A model generated the notes under the pieces. It did no database searches, was not told where the DNA came from, and saw nothing but the letters and a program-made list of their open reading frames with translations. A stretch of DNA of 64,000 nt from Oasisia sp. SBJ-2009 (Eukaryota > Annelida > Polychaeta > Sabellida > Siboglinidae), in NCBI GenBank assembly GCA_964017155.1, contig OZ024856.1:8569811-8633810 (forward strand), given 5' to 3'. Below, piece by piece: positions 10,036 to 23,428 of this stretch. The position numbers and the translations under genes are program-made. How positions within the stretch are numbered: position 1 is the stretch's first letter; each line of letters starts with the position of its first letter.

Positions 10036-13000
10036 GTTCGTTAGTTTTATGGATCGTCATCGGTTCCCGGACTAGAAATCAACTACAACTTGTCGAGCTT
10101 CCAAAATGGTGCCTATATTTCGGAAATTACGCTAATCACCCTCAAAGTGCGCTTACGCCAATGCAAAGTAATTTTCACATCTGAAACCTACAATGTTCCA
10201 CTACTATTCGTGACATTTGTGGATTCGCATGGTTCCCAGGGCGAAGAGTCATGTACAAGTGGTCGTGCTTCGATACGCGTACCTATTTTTTCGGAAATTA
10301 CGTTAAACTCCCTTAAATGCGTTCGCGCCAAATTAACGGTATTATCTCATCGGAAAACTACATCGTAGTACGACTATATTAAGATACTTTTTTTGGATTT
10401 GTATAGTCCAGACAACGAGGAATAAAGTGCATGGGGTTGAATTTCGATACTAATAGATAGTGATTTTCGAAATTTCGATAAACACCCCAAAGTGCGCTTG
10501 CGCCAATATAAGGGTATTTTCTCTTCTGAAAAATACAACGTACAAATGCAGTTCGTTAGTTTTATGGATCGTCATCGGTTCCCGAACTAGAAATCGACTA
10601 CAACTTGTCGAGCTTCCAAAATGGTGCCTATATTTCGGAAATTACGCTAATCACCCTCAAAGTGCGCTTACGCCAAAGCAAAGTTATTTTCACATCTGAA
10701 ACCTACAATGTACCACTAATCTTCGTGACATGTGTGGATTCGCATGATTCCCAGAACGAAGAGTCAAGTACAAGTGGGCGTGCTTCGATACTCGTACCTA
10801 TTTTTTCGGAAATTACTGTAAACTCGCTTAAATGCCTTCGCGCCAAAATAACGGTATTGTCTCATCGGAAAACTACAACGTAGTACCACTATAATTATAT
10901 ACTTTTTTTTGGATTTGCATAGGCCAGACAACAAGGAATAAAGTACAAGTGGTTGAATTTCGATACTAATAGATAGTGGCTTTGGAAATTGCGAGAAACA
11001 CCCCAAAATGCGCTTACGCCAATATAAGGGTATTTTCTCTTCTGAAAAATACAACGTACAAATAGAGTTCGTTAGTTTTATGGATCGTCATCGGTTCCCG
11101 GACTAGAAATCAACTACAACTTGTCGAGCTTCCAAAATGGTGCCTATATTTCGGAAATTACGCTAATCACCCTCAAAGTGCGCTTACGCCAATGCAAAGT
11201 AATTTTCACATCTGAAACCTACAATGTTCCACTACTATTCGTGACATTTGTGGATTCGCATGGTTCCCAGGGCGAAGAGTCATGTACAAGTGGTCGTGCT
11301 TCGATACGCGTACCTATTTTTTCGGAAATTACGTTAAACTCCCTTAAATGCGTTCGCGCCAAATTAACGGTATTATCTCATCGGAAAACTACATCGTAGT
11401 ACGACTATATTAAGATACTTTTTTTGGATTTGTATAGTCCAGACAACGAGGAATAAAGTGCACGGGGTTGAATTTCGATACTAATAGATAGTGATTTTCG
11501 AAATTTCGATAAACACCCCAAAGTGCGCTTGCGCCAATATAAGGGTATTTTCTCTTCTGAAAAATACAACGTACAAATACAGTTCGTTAGTTTTATGGAT
11601 CGTCATCGGTTCCCGAACTAGAAATCGACTACAACTTGTCGAGCTTCCAAAATGGTGCCTATATTTCGGAAATTACGCTAATCACCCTCAAAGTGCGCTT
11701 ACGCCAATGCAAAGTTATTTTCACATCTGAAACCTACAATGTACCACTACTCTTCGTGACATGTGTGGATTCGCATGATTCCCAGAACGAAGAGTCAAGT
11801 ACAAGTGGGCGTGCTTCGATACTCGCACCTATTTTTTCGGAAATTACTGTAAACTCGCTTAAATGCGTTCGCGCCAAAACAACGGTATTGTCTCATCGGA
11901 AAACTACAACGTAGTACCACTATAATTAGATACTTTTTTTTGGATTTGCACAGGCCAGACAACGAGGAATAAAGTACAAGTGGTTGAATTTCGATACTAA
12001 TAGATAGTGGCTTTGGAAATTGCGAGAAACACCCCAAAATGCGCTTACGCCAATATAAGGGTATTTTCTCTTCTGAAAAATACAACGTACCAATACAGTT
12101 CGTTAGTTTTATGGATCGTCATCGGTTCCCGGACTAGAAATCAATTACAACTTGTCGAGCTTCCAAAATGGTGCCTATATTTCGGAAATTACGCTAATCA
12201 CCCTCAAAGTTCGCTTACGCCAATGCAAAATTATTTTCACATCTGAAACCTACAATGTACCACTACTATTCGTGACCTTTGTGGATTCGCATGGTTCCCA
12301 GGGCGAAGAGTCAAGTACAAGTGGTCCTGCTTCGATACGCGTACCTATTTTTTCGGAAATTACGTTAAACTCCCTTAAATGCGTTCGCGCCAAATTAACG
12401 GTATTATCTCATCGGAAAACTACATCGTAGTACGACTATATTAAGATACTTTTTTTGGATTTGTATAGTCCAGACAACGAGGAATAAAGTGCACGGGGTT
12501 GAATTTCGATACTAATAGATAGTGATTTTCGAAATTTCGATAAACACCCCAAAGTGCGCTTGCGCCAATATAAGGGTATTTTCTCTTCTGAAAAATACAA
12601 CGTACAAATACAGTTCGTTAGTTTTATGGATCGTCATCGGTTCCCGAACTAGAAATCGACTACAACTTGTCGAGCTTCCAAAATGGTGCCTATATTTCGG
12701 AAATTACGCTAATCACCCTCAAAGTGCGCTTACGCCAAAGCAAAGTTATTTTCACATCTGAAACCTACAATGTACCACTAATCTTCGTGACATGTGTGGA
12801 TTCGCATGATTCCCAGAACGAAGAGTCAAGTACAAGTGGGCGTGCTTCGATACTCGTACCTATTTTTTCGGAAATTACTGTAAACTCGCTTAAATGCGTT
12901 CGCGCCAAAATAACGGTATTGTCTCATCGGAAAACTACAACGTAGTACCACTATAATTATATACTTTTTTTTGGATTTGCATAGGCCAGACAACAAGGAA

Positions 13001-13284
13001 TAAAGTACAAGTGGTTGAATTTCGATACTAATAGATAGTGGCTTTGGAAATTGCGAGAAACACCCCAAAATGCGCTTACGCCAATATAAGGGTATTTTCT
13101 CTTCTGAAAAATACAACGTACAAATACAGTTCGTTAGTTTTATGGATCGTCATCGGTTCCCGGACTAGAAATCAACTACAACTTGTCGAGCTTCCAAAAT
13201 GGTGCCTATATTTCGGAAATTACGCTAATCACCCTCAAAGTGCGCTTACGCCAATGCAAAGTAATTTTCACATCTGAAACCTAC
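10036..13284 (+). repeat. Duplicated block, copy 1 (partner 15191-18439)
   Basis: Offset is 5155 bp, ten trimers. Shared marks include gtgcatgggg (10431 with 15586), aaatgcag in p3 followed by tgccttcgc in q2, and the cgcacctatt variant (about 11824 with 16979). The left limit is set by aaatagag at 10034 against aaatacag at 15189, and the right limit by acctacaatgtt against acctacagtata. Confidence 0.82.
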
Positions 13285-15190
13285 AATGTTCCACTACTAT
13301 TCGTGACATTTGTGGATTCGCATGGTTCCCAGGGCGAAGAGTCATGTACAAGTGGTCGTGCTTCGATACGCGTACCTATTTTTTCGGAAATTACGTTAAA
13401 CTCCCTTAAATGCGTTCGCGCCAAATTAACGGTATTATCTCATCGGAAAACTACATCGTAGTACGACTATATTAAGATACTTTTTTTGGATTTGTATAGT
13501 CCAGACAACGAGGAATAAAGTGCATGGGGTTGAATTTCGATACTAATAGATAGTGATTTTCGAAATTTCGATAAACACCCCAAAGTGCGCTTGCGCCAAT
13601 ATAAGGGTATTTTCTCTTCTGAAAAATACAACGTACAAATGCAGTTCGTTAGTTTTATGGATCGTCATCGGTTCCCGAACTAGAAATCGACTACAACTTG
13701 TCGAGCTTCCAAAATGGTGCCTATATTTCGGAAATTACGCTAATCACCCTCAAAGTGCGCTTACGCCAAAGCAAAGTTATTTTCACATCTGAAACCTACA
13801 ATGTACCACTAATCTTCGTGACATGTGTGGATTCGCATGATTCCCAGAACGAAGAGTCAAGTACAAGTGGGCGTGCTTCGATACTCGTACCTATTTTTTC
13901 GGAAATTACTGTAAACTCGCTTAAATGCCTTCGCGCCAAAATAACGGTATTGTCTCATCGGAAAACTACAACGTAGTACCACTATAATTATATACTTTTT
14001 TTTGGATTTGCATAGGCCAGACAACAAGGAATAAAGTACAAGTGGTTGAATTTCGATACTAATAGATAGTGGCTTTGGAAATTGCGAGAAACACCCCAAA
14101 ATGCGCTTACGCCAATATAAGGGTATTTTCTCTTCTGAAAAATACAACGTACAAATAGAGTTCGTTAGTTTTATGGATCGTCATCGGTTCCCGGACTAGA
14201 AATCAACTACAACTTGTCGAGCTTCCAAAATGGTGCCTATATTTCGGAAATTACGCTAATCACCCTCAAAGTGCGCTTACGCCAATGCAAAGTAATTTTC
14301 ACATCTGAAACCTACAATGTTCCACTACTATTCGTGACATTTGTGGATTCGCATGGTTCCCAGGGCGAAGAGTCATGTACAAGTGGTCGTGCTTCGATAC
14401 GCGTACCTATTTTTTCGGAAATTACGTTAAACTCCCTTAAATGCGTTCGCGCCAAATTAACGGTATTATCTCATCGGAAAACTACATCGTAGTACGACTA
14501 TATTAAGATACTTTTTTTGGATTTGTATAGTCCAGACAACGAGGAATAAAGTGCACGGGGTTGAATTTCGATACTAATAGATAGTGATTTTCGAAATTTC
14601 GATAAACACCCCAAAGTGCGCTTGCGCCAATATAAGGGTATTTTCTCTTCTGAAAAATACAACGTACAAATACAGTTCGTTAGTTTTATGGATCGTCATC
14701 GGTTCCCGAACTAGAAATCGACTACAACTTGTCGAGCTTCCAAAATGGTGCCTATATTTCGGAAATTACGCTAATCACCCTCAAAGTGCGCTTACGCCAA
14801 AGCAAAGTTATTTTCACATCTGAAACCTACAATGTACCACTAATCTTCGTGACATGTGTGGATTCGCATGATTCCCAGAACGAAGAGTCAAGTACAAGTG
14901 GGCGTGCTTCGATACTCGTACCTATTTTTTCGGAAATTACTGTAAACTCGCTTAAATGCGTTCGCGCCAAAATAACGGTATTGTCTCATCGGAAAACTAC
15001 AACGTAGTACCACTATAATTATATACTTTTTTTTGGATTTGCATAGGCCAGACAACAAGGAATAAAGTACAAGTGGTTGAATTTCGATACTAATAGATAG
15101 TGGCTTTGGAAATTGCGAGAAACACCCCAAAATGCGCTTACGCCAATATAAGGGTATTTTCTCTTCTGAAAAATACAACGTACAAATACA

Positions 15191-18100
15191 GTTCGTTAGT
15201 TTTATGGATCGTCATCGGTTCCCGGACTAGAAATCAACTACAACTTGTCGAGCTTCCAAAATGGTGCCTATATTTCGGAAATTACGCTAATCACCCTCAA
15301 AGTGCGCTTACGCCAATGCAAAGTAATTTTCACATCTGAAACCTACAATGTTCCACTACTATTCGTGACATTTGTGGATTCGCATGGTTCCCAGGGCGAA
15401 GAGTCATGTACAAGTGGTCGTGCTTCGATACGCGTACCTATTTTTTCGGAAATTACGTTAAACTCCCTTAAATGCGTTCGCGCCAAATTAACGGTATTAT
15501 CTCATCGGAAAACTACATCGTAGTACGACTATATTAAGATACTTTTTTTGGATTTGTATAGTCCAGACAACGAGGAATAAAGTGCATGGGGTTGAATTTC
15601 GATACTAATAGATAGTGATTTTCGAAATTTCGATAAACACCCCAAAGTGCGCTTGCGCCAATATAAGGGTATTTTCTCTTCTGAAAAATACAACGTACAA
15701 ATGCAGTTCGTTAGTTTTATGGATCGTCATCGGTTCCCGAACTAGAAATCGACTACAACTTGTCGAGCTTCCAAAATGGTGCCTATATTTCGGAAATTAC
15801 GCTAATCACCCTCAAAGTGCGCTTACGCCAAAGCAAAGTTATTTTCACATCTGAAACCTACAATGTACCACTAATCTTCGTGACATGTGTGGATTCGCAT
15901 GATTCCCAGAACGAAGAGTCAAGTACAAGTGGGCGTGCTTCGATACTCGTACCTATTTTTTCGGAAATTACTGTAAACTCGCTTAAATGCCTTCGCGCCA
16001 AAATAACGGTATTGTCTCATCGGAAAACTACAACGTAGTACCACTATAATTATATACTTTTTTTTGGATTTGCATAGGCCAGACAACAAGGAATAAAGTA
16101 CAAGTGGTTGAATTTCGATACTAATAGATAGTGGCTTTGGAAATTGCGAGAAACACCCCAAAATGCGCTTACGCCAATATAAGGGTATTTTCTCTTCTGA
16201 AAAATACAACGTACAAATAGAGTTCGTTAGTTTTATGGATCGTCATCGGTTCCCGGACTAGAAATCAACTACAACTTGTCGAGCTTCCAAAATGGTGCCT
16301 ATATTTCGGAAATTACGCTAATCACCCTCAAAGTGCGCTTACGCCAATGCAAAGTAATTTTCACATCTGAAACCTACAATGTTCCACTACTATTCGTGAC
16401 ATTTGTGGATTCGCATGGTTCCCAGGGCGAAGAGTCATGTACAAGTGGTCGTGCTTCGATACGCGTACCTATTTTTTCGGAAATTACGTTAAACTCCCTT
16501 AAATGCGTTCGCGCCAAATTAACGGTATTATCTCATCGGAAAACTACATCGTAGTACGACTATATTAAGATACTTTTTTTGGATTTGTATAGTCCAGACA
16601 ACGAGGAATAAAGTGCACGGGGTTGAATTTCGATACTAATAGATAGTGATTTTCGAAATTTCGATAAACACCCCAAAGTGCGCTTGCGCCAATATAAGGG
16701 TATTTTCTCTTCTGAAAAATACAACGTACAAATACAGTTCGTTAGTTTTATGGATCGTCATCGGTTCCCGAACTAGAAATCGACTACAACTTGTCGAGCT
16801 TCCAAAATGGTGCCTATATTTCGGAAATTACGCTAATCACCCTCAAAGTGCGCTTACGCCAATGCAAAGTTATTTTCACATCTGAAACCTACAATGTACC
16901 ACTACTCTTCGTGACATGTGTGGATTCGCATGATTCCCAGAACGAAGAGTCAAGTACAAGTGGGCGTGCTTCGATACTCGCACCTATTTTTTCGGAAATT
17001 ACTGTAAACTCGCTTAAATGCGTTCGCGCCAAAACAACGGTATTGTCTCATCGGAAAACTACAACGTAGTACCACTATAATTAGATACTTTTTTTTGGAT
17101 TTGCACAGGCCAGACAACGAGGAATAAAGTACAAGTGGTTGAATTTCGATACTAATAGATAGTGGCTTTGGAAATTGCGAGAAACACCCCAAAATGCGCT
17201 TACGCCAATATAAGGGTATTTTCTCTTCTGAAAAATACAACGTACCAATACAGTTCGTTAGTTTTATGGATCGTCATCGGTTCCCGGACTAGAAATCAAT
17301 TACAACTTGTCGAGCTTCCAAAATGGTGCCTATATTTCGGAAATTACGCTAATCACCCTCAAAGTTCGCTTACGCCAATGCAAAATTATTTTCACATCTG
17401 AAACCTACAATGTACCACTACTATTCGTGACCTTTGTGGATTCGCATGGTTCCCAGGGCGAAGAGTCAAGTACAAGTGGTCCTGCTTCGATACGCGTACC
17501 TATTTTTTCGGAAATTACGTTAAACTCCCTTAAATGCGTTCGCGCCAAATTAACGGTATTATCTCATCGGAAAACTACATCGTAGTACGACTATATTAAG
17601 ATACTTTTTTTGGATTTGTATAGTCCAGACAACGAGGAATAAAGTGCACGGGGTTGAATTTCGATACTAATAGATAGTGATTTTCGAAATTTCGATAAAC
17701 ACCCCAAAGTGCGCTTGCGCCAATATAAGGGTATTTTCTCTTCTGAAAAATACAACGTACAAATACAGTTCGTTAGTTTTATGGATCGTCATCGGTTCCC
17801 GAACTAGAAATCGACTACAACTTGTCGAGCTTCCAAAATGGTGCCTATATTTCGGAAATTACGCTAATCACCCTCAAAGTGCGCTTACGCCAAAGCAAAG
17901 TTATTTTCACATCTGAAACCTACAATGTACCACTAATCTTCGTGACATGTGTGGATTCGCATGATTCCCAGAACGAAGAGTCAAGTACAAGTGGGCGTGC
18001 TTCGATACTCGTACCTATTTTTTCGGAAATTACTGTAAACTCGCTTAAATGCGTTCGCGCCAAAATAACGGTATTGTCTCATCGGAAAACTACAACGTAG

Positions 18101-18439
18101 TACCACTATAATTATATACTTTTTTTTGGATTTGCATAGGCCAGACAACAAGGAATAAAGTACAAGTGGTTGAATTTCGATACTAATAGATAGTGGCTTT
18201 GGAAATTGCGAGAAACACCCCAAAATGCGCTTACGCCAATATAAGGGTATTTTCTCTTCTGAAAAATACAACGTACAAATACAGTTCGTTAGTTTTATGG
18301 ATCGTCATCGGTTCCCGGACTAGAAATCAACTACAACTTGTCGAGCTTCCAAAATGGTGCCTATATTTCGGAAATTACGCTAATCACCCTCAAAGTGCGC
18401 TTACGCCAATGCAAAGTAATTTTCACATCTGAAACCTAC
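15191..18439 (+). repeat. Duplicated block, copy 2 (partner 10036-13284)
   Basis: Second copy at +5155 bp. Its right part also belongs to the larger duplication with the start of the window, so 12.0-13.3 kb, 17.2-18.4 kb and 0.1-1.4 kb are three related segments. An additional partial copy of the gtgcatgggg unit lies at 13524, 3093 bp from the first and 2062 bp from the last. Confidence 0.8.
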
Positions 18440-21400
18440 AGTATACCACTACTATTCGTGACATTTGTGGATTCGGATGGTTCCCAGGGCGAAGAGTCAT
18501 GTACAAGTGGTCGTGCTTCGATACGCGTACCTATTTTTTCGGAAATTACGTTAAACTCCCTTAAATGCGTTCGCGCCAAATTAACGGTATTATCTCATCG
18601 GAAAACTACATCGTAGTACGACTATATTAAGATACTTTTTTTGGATTTGTATAGTCCAGACAACGAGGAATAAAGTGCACGGGGTTGAATTTCGATACTA
18701 ATAGATAGTGATTTTCGAAATTTCGATAAACACCCCAAAGTGCGCTTGCGCCAATATAAGGGTATTTTCTCTTCTGAAAAATACAACGTACAAATACAGT
18801 TCGTTAGTTTTATGGATCGTCATCGGTTCCCGAACTAGAAATCGACTACAACTTGTCGAGCTTCCAAAATGGTGCCTATATTTCGGAAATTACGCTAATC
18901 ACCCTCAAAGTGCGCTTACGCCAATGCAAAGTTATTTTCACATCTGAAACCTACAATGTACCACTACTCTTCGTGACATGTGTGGATTCGCATGATTCCC
19001 AGAACGAAGAGTCAAGTACAAGTGGGCGTGCTTCGATACTCGTACCTATTTTTTCCGAAATTACTGTAAACTCGCTTAAATGCGTTCGCGCCAAAACAAC
19101 GGTATTGTCTCATAGGAAAACTACAACGTAGTACCACTATAATTAGATACTTTTTTTTTGGATTTGCACAGGCCAGACAACGAGGAATAAAGTACAAGTG
19201 GTTGAATTTCGATACTAATAGATAGTTGCTTTGGAAATTGCGAGAAACACCCCAAAATGCGCTTACGCCAATATAAGGGTATTTTCTCTTCTGAAAAATA
19301 CAACTTACCAATACAGTTCGTTAGTTTTATGGATCGTCATCGGTTCCCGGACTAGAAATCAATTACAACTTGTCGAGCTTCCAAAATGGTGCCTATATTT
19401 CGGAAATTACGCTAATCACCCTCAAAGTTCGCTTACGCCAATGCAAAATTATTTTCACATCTGAAACCTACAATGTGCCACTACTATTCGTGACCTTTGT
19501 GGATTCGCATGGTTCCGAGGGCGAAGAGTCAAGTACAAGTGGTTCTGCTTCGATACGCGTACCTATTTTTTCGGAAATTACGTTAAACTCCCTTAAATGC
19601 GTTCGCGCCAAATTAACGGTATTATCTCATCGGAAAACTACATCGTAGTACGACTATATTAAGATACTTTTTTTGGATTTGTATAGTCCAGACAACGAGG
19701 AATAAAGTGCACGGGGTTGAATTTCGATACTAATAGATAGTGATTTTCGAAATTTCGATAAACACCCCAAAGTGCGCTTGCGCCAATATAAGGGTATTTT
19801 CTCTTCTGAAAAATACAACGTACAAATACAGTTCGTTAGTTTTATGGATCGTCATCGGTTCCCGAACTAGAAATCGACTACAACTTGTCGAGCTTCCAAA
19901 ATGGTGCCTATATTTCGGAAATTACGCTAATCACCCTCAAAGTGCGCTTACGCCAATGCAAAGTTATTTTCACATCTGAAACCTACAATGTACCACTAAT
20001 CTTCGTGACGTGTGTGGATTCGCATGATTCCCAGAACGAAGAGTCAAGTACAAGTGGGCGTGCTTCGATACTCGTATCTATTTTTTCCGAAATTACTGTA
20101 AACTCGCTTAAATGCGTTCGCGCCAAAATAACGGTATTGTCTCATAGGAAAACTACAACGTAGTACCACTATAATTATATACTTTTTTTTGGATTTGCAT
20201 AGGCCAGACAACAAGGAATAAAGTACAAGTGGTTGAATTTCGATATTAATAGATAGTGGCTTTGGAAATTGCGAGAAACACCCCAAAATGCGCTTACGCC
20301 AATATAAGGGTATTTTCTCTTCTGAAAAATACAACGTACAAATAGAGTTCGTTAGTTTTATGGATCGTCATCGGTTCCCGGACTAGAAATCAACTACAAC
20401 TTGTCGAGCTTCCAAAATGGTGCCTATATTTCGGAAATTACGCTAATCACCCTCAAAGTGCGCTTACGCCAATGCAAAGTAATTTTCACATCTGAAACCT
20501 ACAATGTTCCACTACTATTCGTGACATTTGTGGATTCGCATGGTTCCCAGGGCGAAGAGTCATGTACAAGTGGTCGTGCTTCGATACGCGTACCTATTTT
20601 TTCGGAAATTACGTTAAACTCCCTTAAATGCGTTCGCGCCAAATTAACGGTATTATCTCATCGGAAAACTACATCGTAGTACGACTATAATAAAATACTT
20701 TTTTTGGATTTGTATAGTCCAGACAACGAGGAATAAAGTGCACGGGGTTGAATTTCGATACTAATAGATAGTGATTTTCGAAATTTCGATAAACACCCCA
20801 AAGTGCGCTTGCGCCAATATAAAGGTATTTTCTCTTCTGAAAAATACAACGTACAAATGCAGTTCGTTAGTTTTATGGATCGTCATCGGTTCCCGAACTA
20901 GAAATCGACTACAACTTGTCGAGCTTCCAAAATGGTGCCTATATTTCGGAAATTACGCTAATCACCCTCAAAGTGCGCTTACGCCAAAGCAAAGTTATTT
21001 TCACATCTGAAACCTACAATGTACCACTAATCTTCGTGACATGTGTGGATTCGCATGATTCCCAGAACGAAGAGTCAAGTACAAGTGGGCGTGCTTCGAT
21101 ACTCGTACCTATTTTTTCGGAAATTACTGTAAACTCGCTTAAATGCCTTCGCGCCAAAATAACGGTATTGTCTCATCGGAAAACTACAACGTAGTACCAC
21201 TATAATTATATACTTTTTTTTGGATTTGCATAGGCCAGACAACAAGGAATAAAGTACAAGTGGTTGAATTTCGATACTAATAGATAGTGGCTTTGGAAAT
21301 TGCGAGAAACACCCCAAAATGCGCTTACGCCAATATAAGGGTATTTTCTCTTCTGAAAAATACAACGTACAAATAGAGTTCGTTAGTTTTATGGATCGTC

Positions 21401-23428
21401 ATCGGTTCCCGGACTAGAAATCAGCTACAACTTGTCGAGCTTCCAAAATGGTGCCTATATTTCGGAAATTACGCTAATCACCCTCAAAGTGCGCTTACGC
21501 CAATGCAAAGTAATTTTCACATCTGAAACCTACAATGTTCCACTACTATTCGTGACATTTGTGGATTCGCATGGTTCCCAGGGCGAAGAGTCATGTACAA
21601 GTGGTCGTGCTTCGATACGCGTACCTATTTTTTCGGAAATTACGTTAAACTCCCTTAAATGCGTTCGCGCCAAATTAACGGTATTATCTCATCGGAAAAC
21701 TACATCGTAGTACGACTATATTAAGATACTTTTTTTGGATTTGTATAGTCCAGACAACGAGGAATAAAGTGCGCGGGGTTGAATTTCGATACTAATAGAT
21801 AGTGATTTTCGAAATTTCGATAAACACCCCAAAGTGCGCTTGCGCCAATATAAGGGTATTTTCTCTTCTGAAAAATACAACGTACAAATACAGTTCGTTA
21901 GTTTTATGGATCGTCATCGGTTCCCGAACTAGAAATCGACTACAACTTGTCGAGCTTCCAAAATGGTGCCTATATTTCGGAAATTACGCTAATCACCCTC
22001 AAAGTGCGCTTACGCCAATGCAAAGTTATTTTCACATCTGAAACCTACAATGTACCACTACTCTTCGTGACATGTGTGGATTCGCATGATTCCCAGAACG
22101 AAGAGTCAAGTACAAGTGGGCGTGCTTCGATACTCGCACCTATTTTTTCCGAAATTACTGTAAACTCGCTTAAATGCGTTCGCGCCAAAACAACGGTATT
22201 GTCTCATCGGAAAACTACAACGTAGTACCACTATAATTAGATACTTTTTTTTTGGATTTGCACAGGCCAGACAACGAGGAATAAAGTACAAGTGGTTGAA
22301 TTTCGATACTAATAGATAGTGGCTTTGGAAATTGCGAGAAACACCCCAAAATGCGCTTACGCCAATATAAGGGTATTTTCTCTTCTGAAAAATACAACGT
22401 ACCAATACAGTTCGTTAGTTTTATGGATCGTCATCGGTTCCCGGACTAGAAATCAATTACAACTTGTCGAGCTTCCAAAATGGTGCCTATATTTCGGAAA
22501 TTACGCTAATCACCCTCAAAGTTCGCTTACGCCAATGCAAAATTATTTTCACATCTGAAACCTACAATGTGCCACTACTATTCGTGACCTTTGTGGATTC
22601 GCATGGTTCCCAGGGCGAAGAGTCAAGTACAAGTGGTCCTGCTTCGATACGCGTACCTATTTTTTCGGAAATTACGTTAAACTCCCTTAAATGCGTTCGC
22701 GCCAAATTAACGGTATTATCTCATCGGAAAACTACATCGTAGTACGACTATATTAAGATACTTTTTTTGGATTTGTATAGTCCAGACAACGAGGAATAAA
22801 GTGCACGGGGTTGAATTTCGATACTAATAGATAGTGATTTTCGAAATTTCGATAAACACCCCAAAGTGCGCTTGCGCCAATATAAGGGTATTTTCTCTTC
22901 TGAAAAATACAACGTACAAATACAGTTCGTTAGTTTTATGGATCGTCATCGGTTCCCGAACTAGAAATCGACTACAACTTGTCGAGCTTCCAAAATGGTG
23001 CCTATATTTCGGAAATTACGCTAATCACCCTCAAAGTGCGCTTACGCCAAAGCAAAGTTATTTTCACATCTGAAACCTACAATGTACCACTAATCTTCGT
23101 GACATGTGTGGATTCGCATGATTCCCAGAACGAAGAGTCAAGTACAAGTGGGCGTGCTTCGATACTCGTATCTATTTTTTCGGAAATTACTGTAAACTCG
23201 CTTAAATGCGTTCGCGCCAAAATAACGGTATTGTCTCATAGGAAAACTACAACGTAGTACCACTATAATTATATACTTTTTTTTGGATTTGCATAGGCCA
23301 GACAACAAGGAATAAAGTACAAGTGGTTGAATTTCGATACTAATAGATAGTGGCTTTGGAAATTGCGAGAAACACCCCAAAATGCGCTTACGCCAATATA
23401 AGGGTATTTTCTCTTCTGAAAAATACAA
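17016..23428 (+). repeat. Large duplicated block, copy 2 (partner 1-7445)
   Basis: Near-identical to 1-7445 but one hexamer shorter: the offset drops by 1031 bp between about 20690 and 20820, so the copy-1 unit spanning roughly 3.7-4.8 kb has no counterpart. Differences noticed elsewhere are few: ggttctgc against ggtcctgc near 19553, gtgacgtgtg against gtgacatgtg near 20008, one missing T compared with 3590, and a T run intact where copy 1 has tttatttgg near 6783. I did not compare every base. Confidence 0.9.

Noticed and set aside
1..23428. Large duplications as pure assembly artefacts
   Set aside because: Copies differ by private bases and by whole-unit indels, which argues for real sequence. 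It cannot be excluded without reads.
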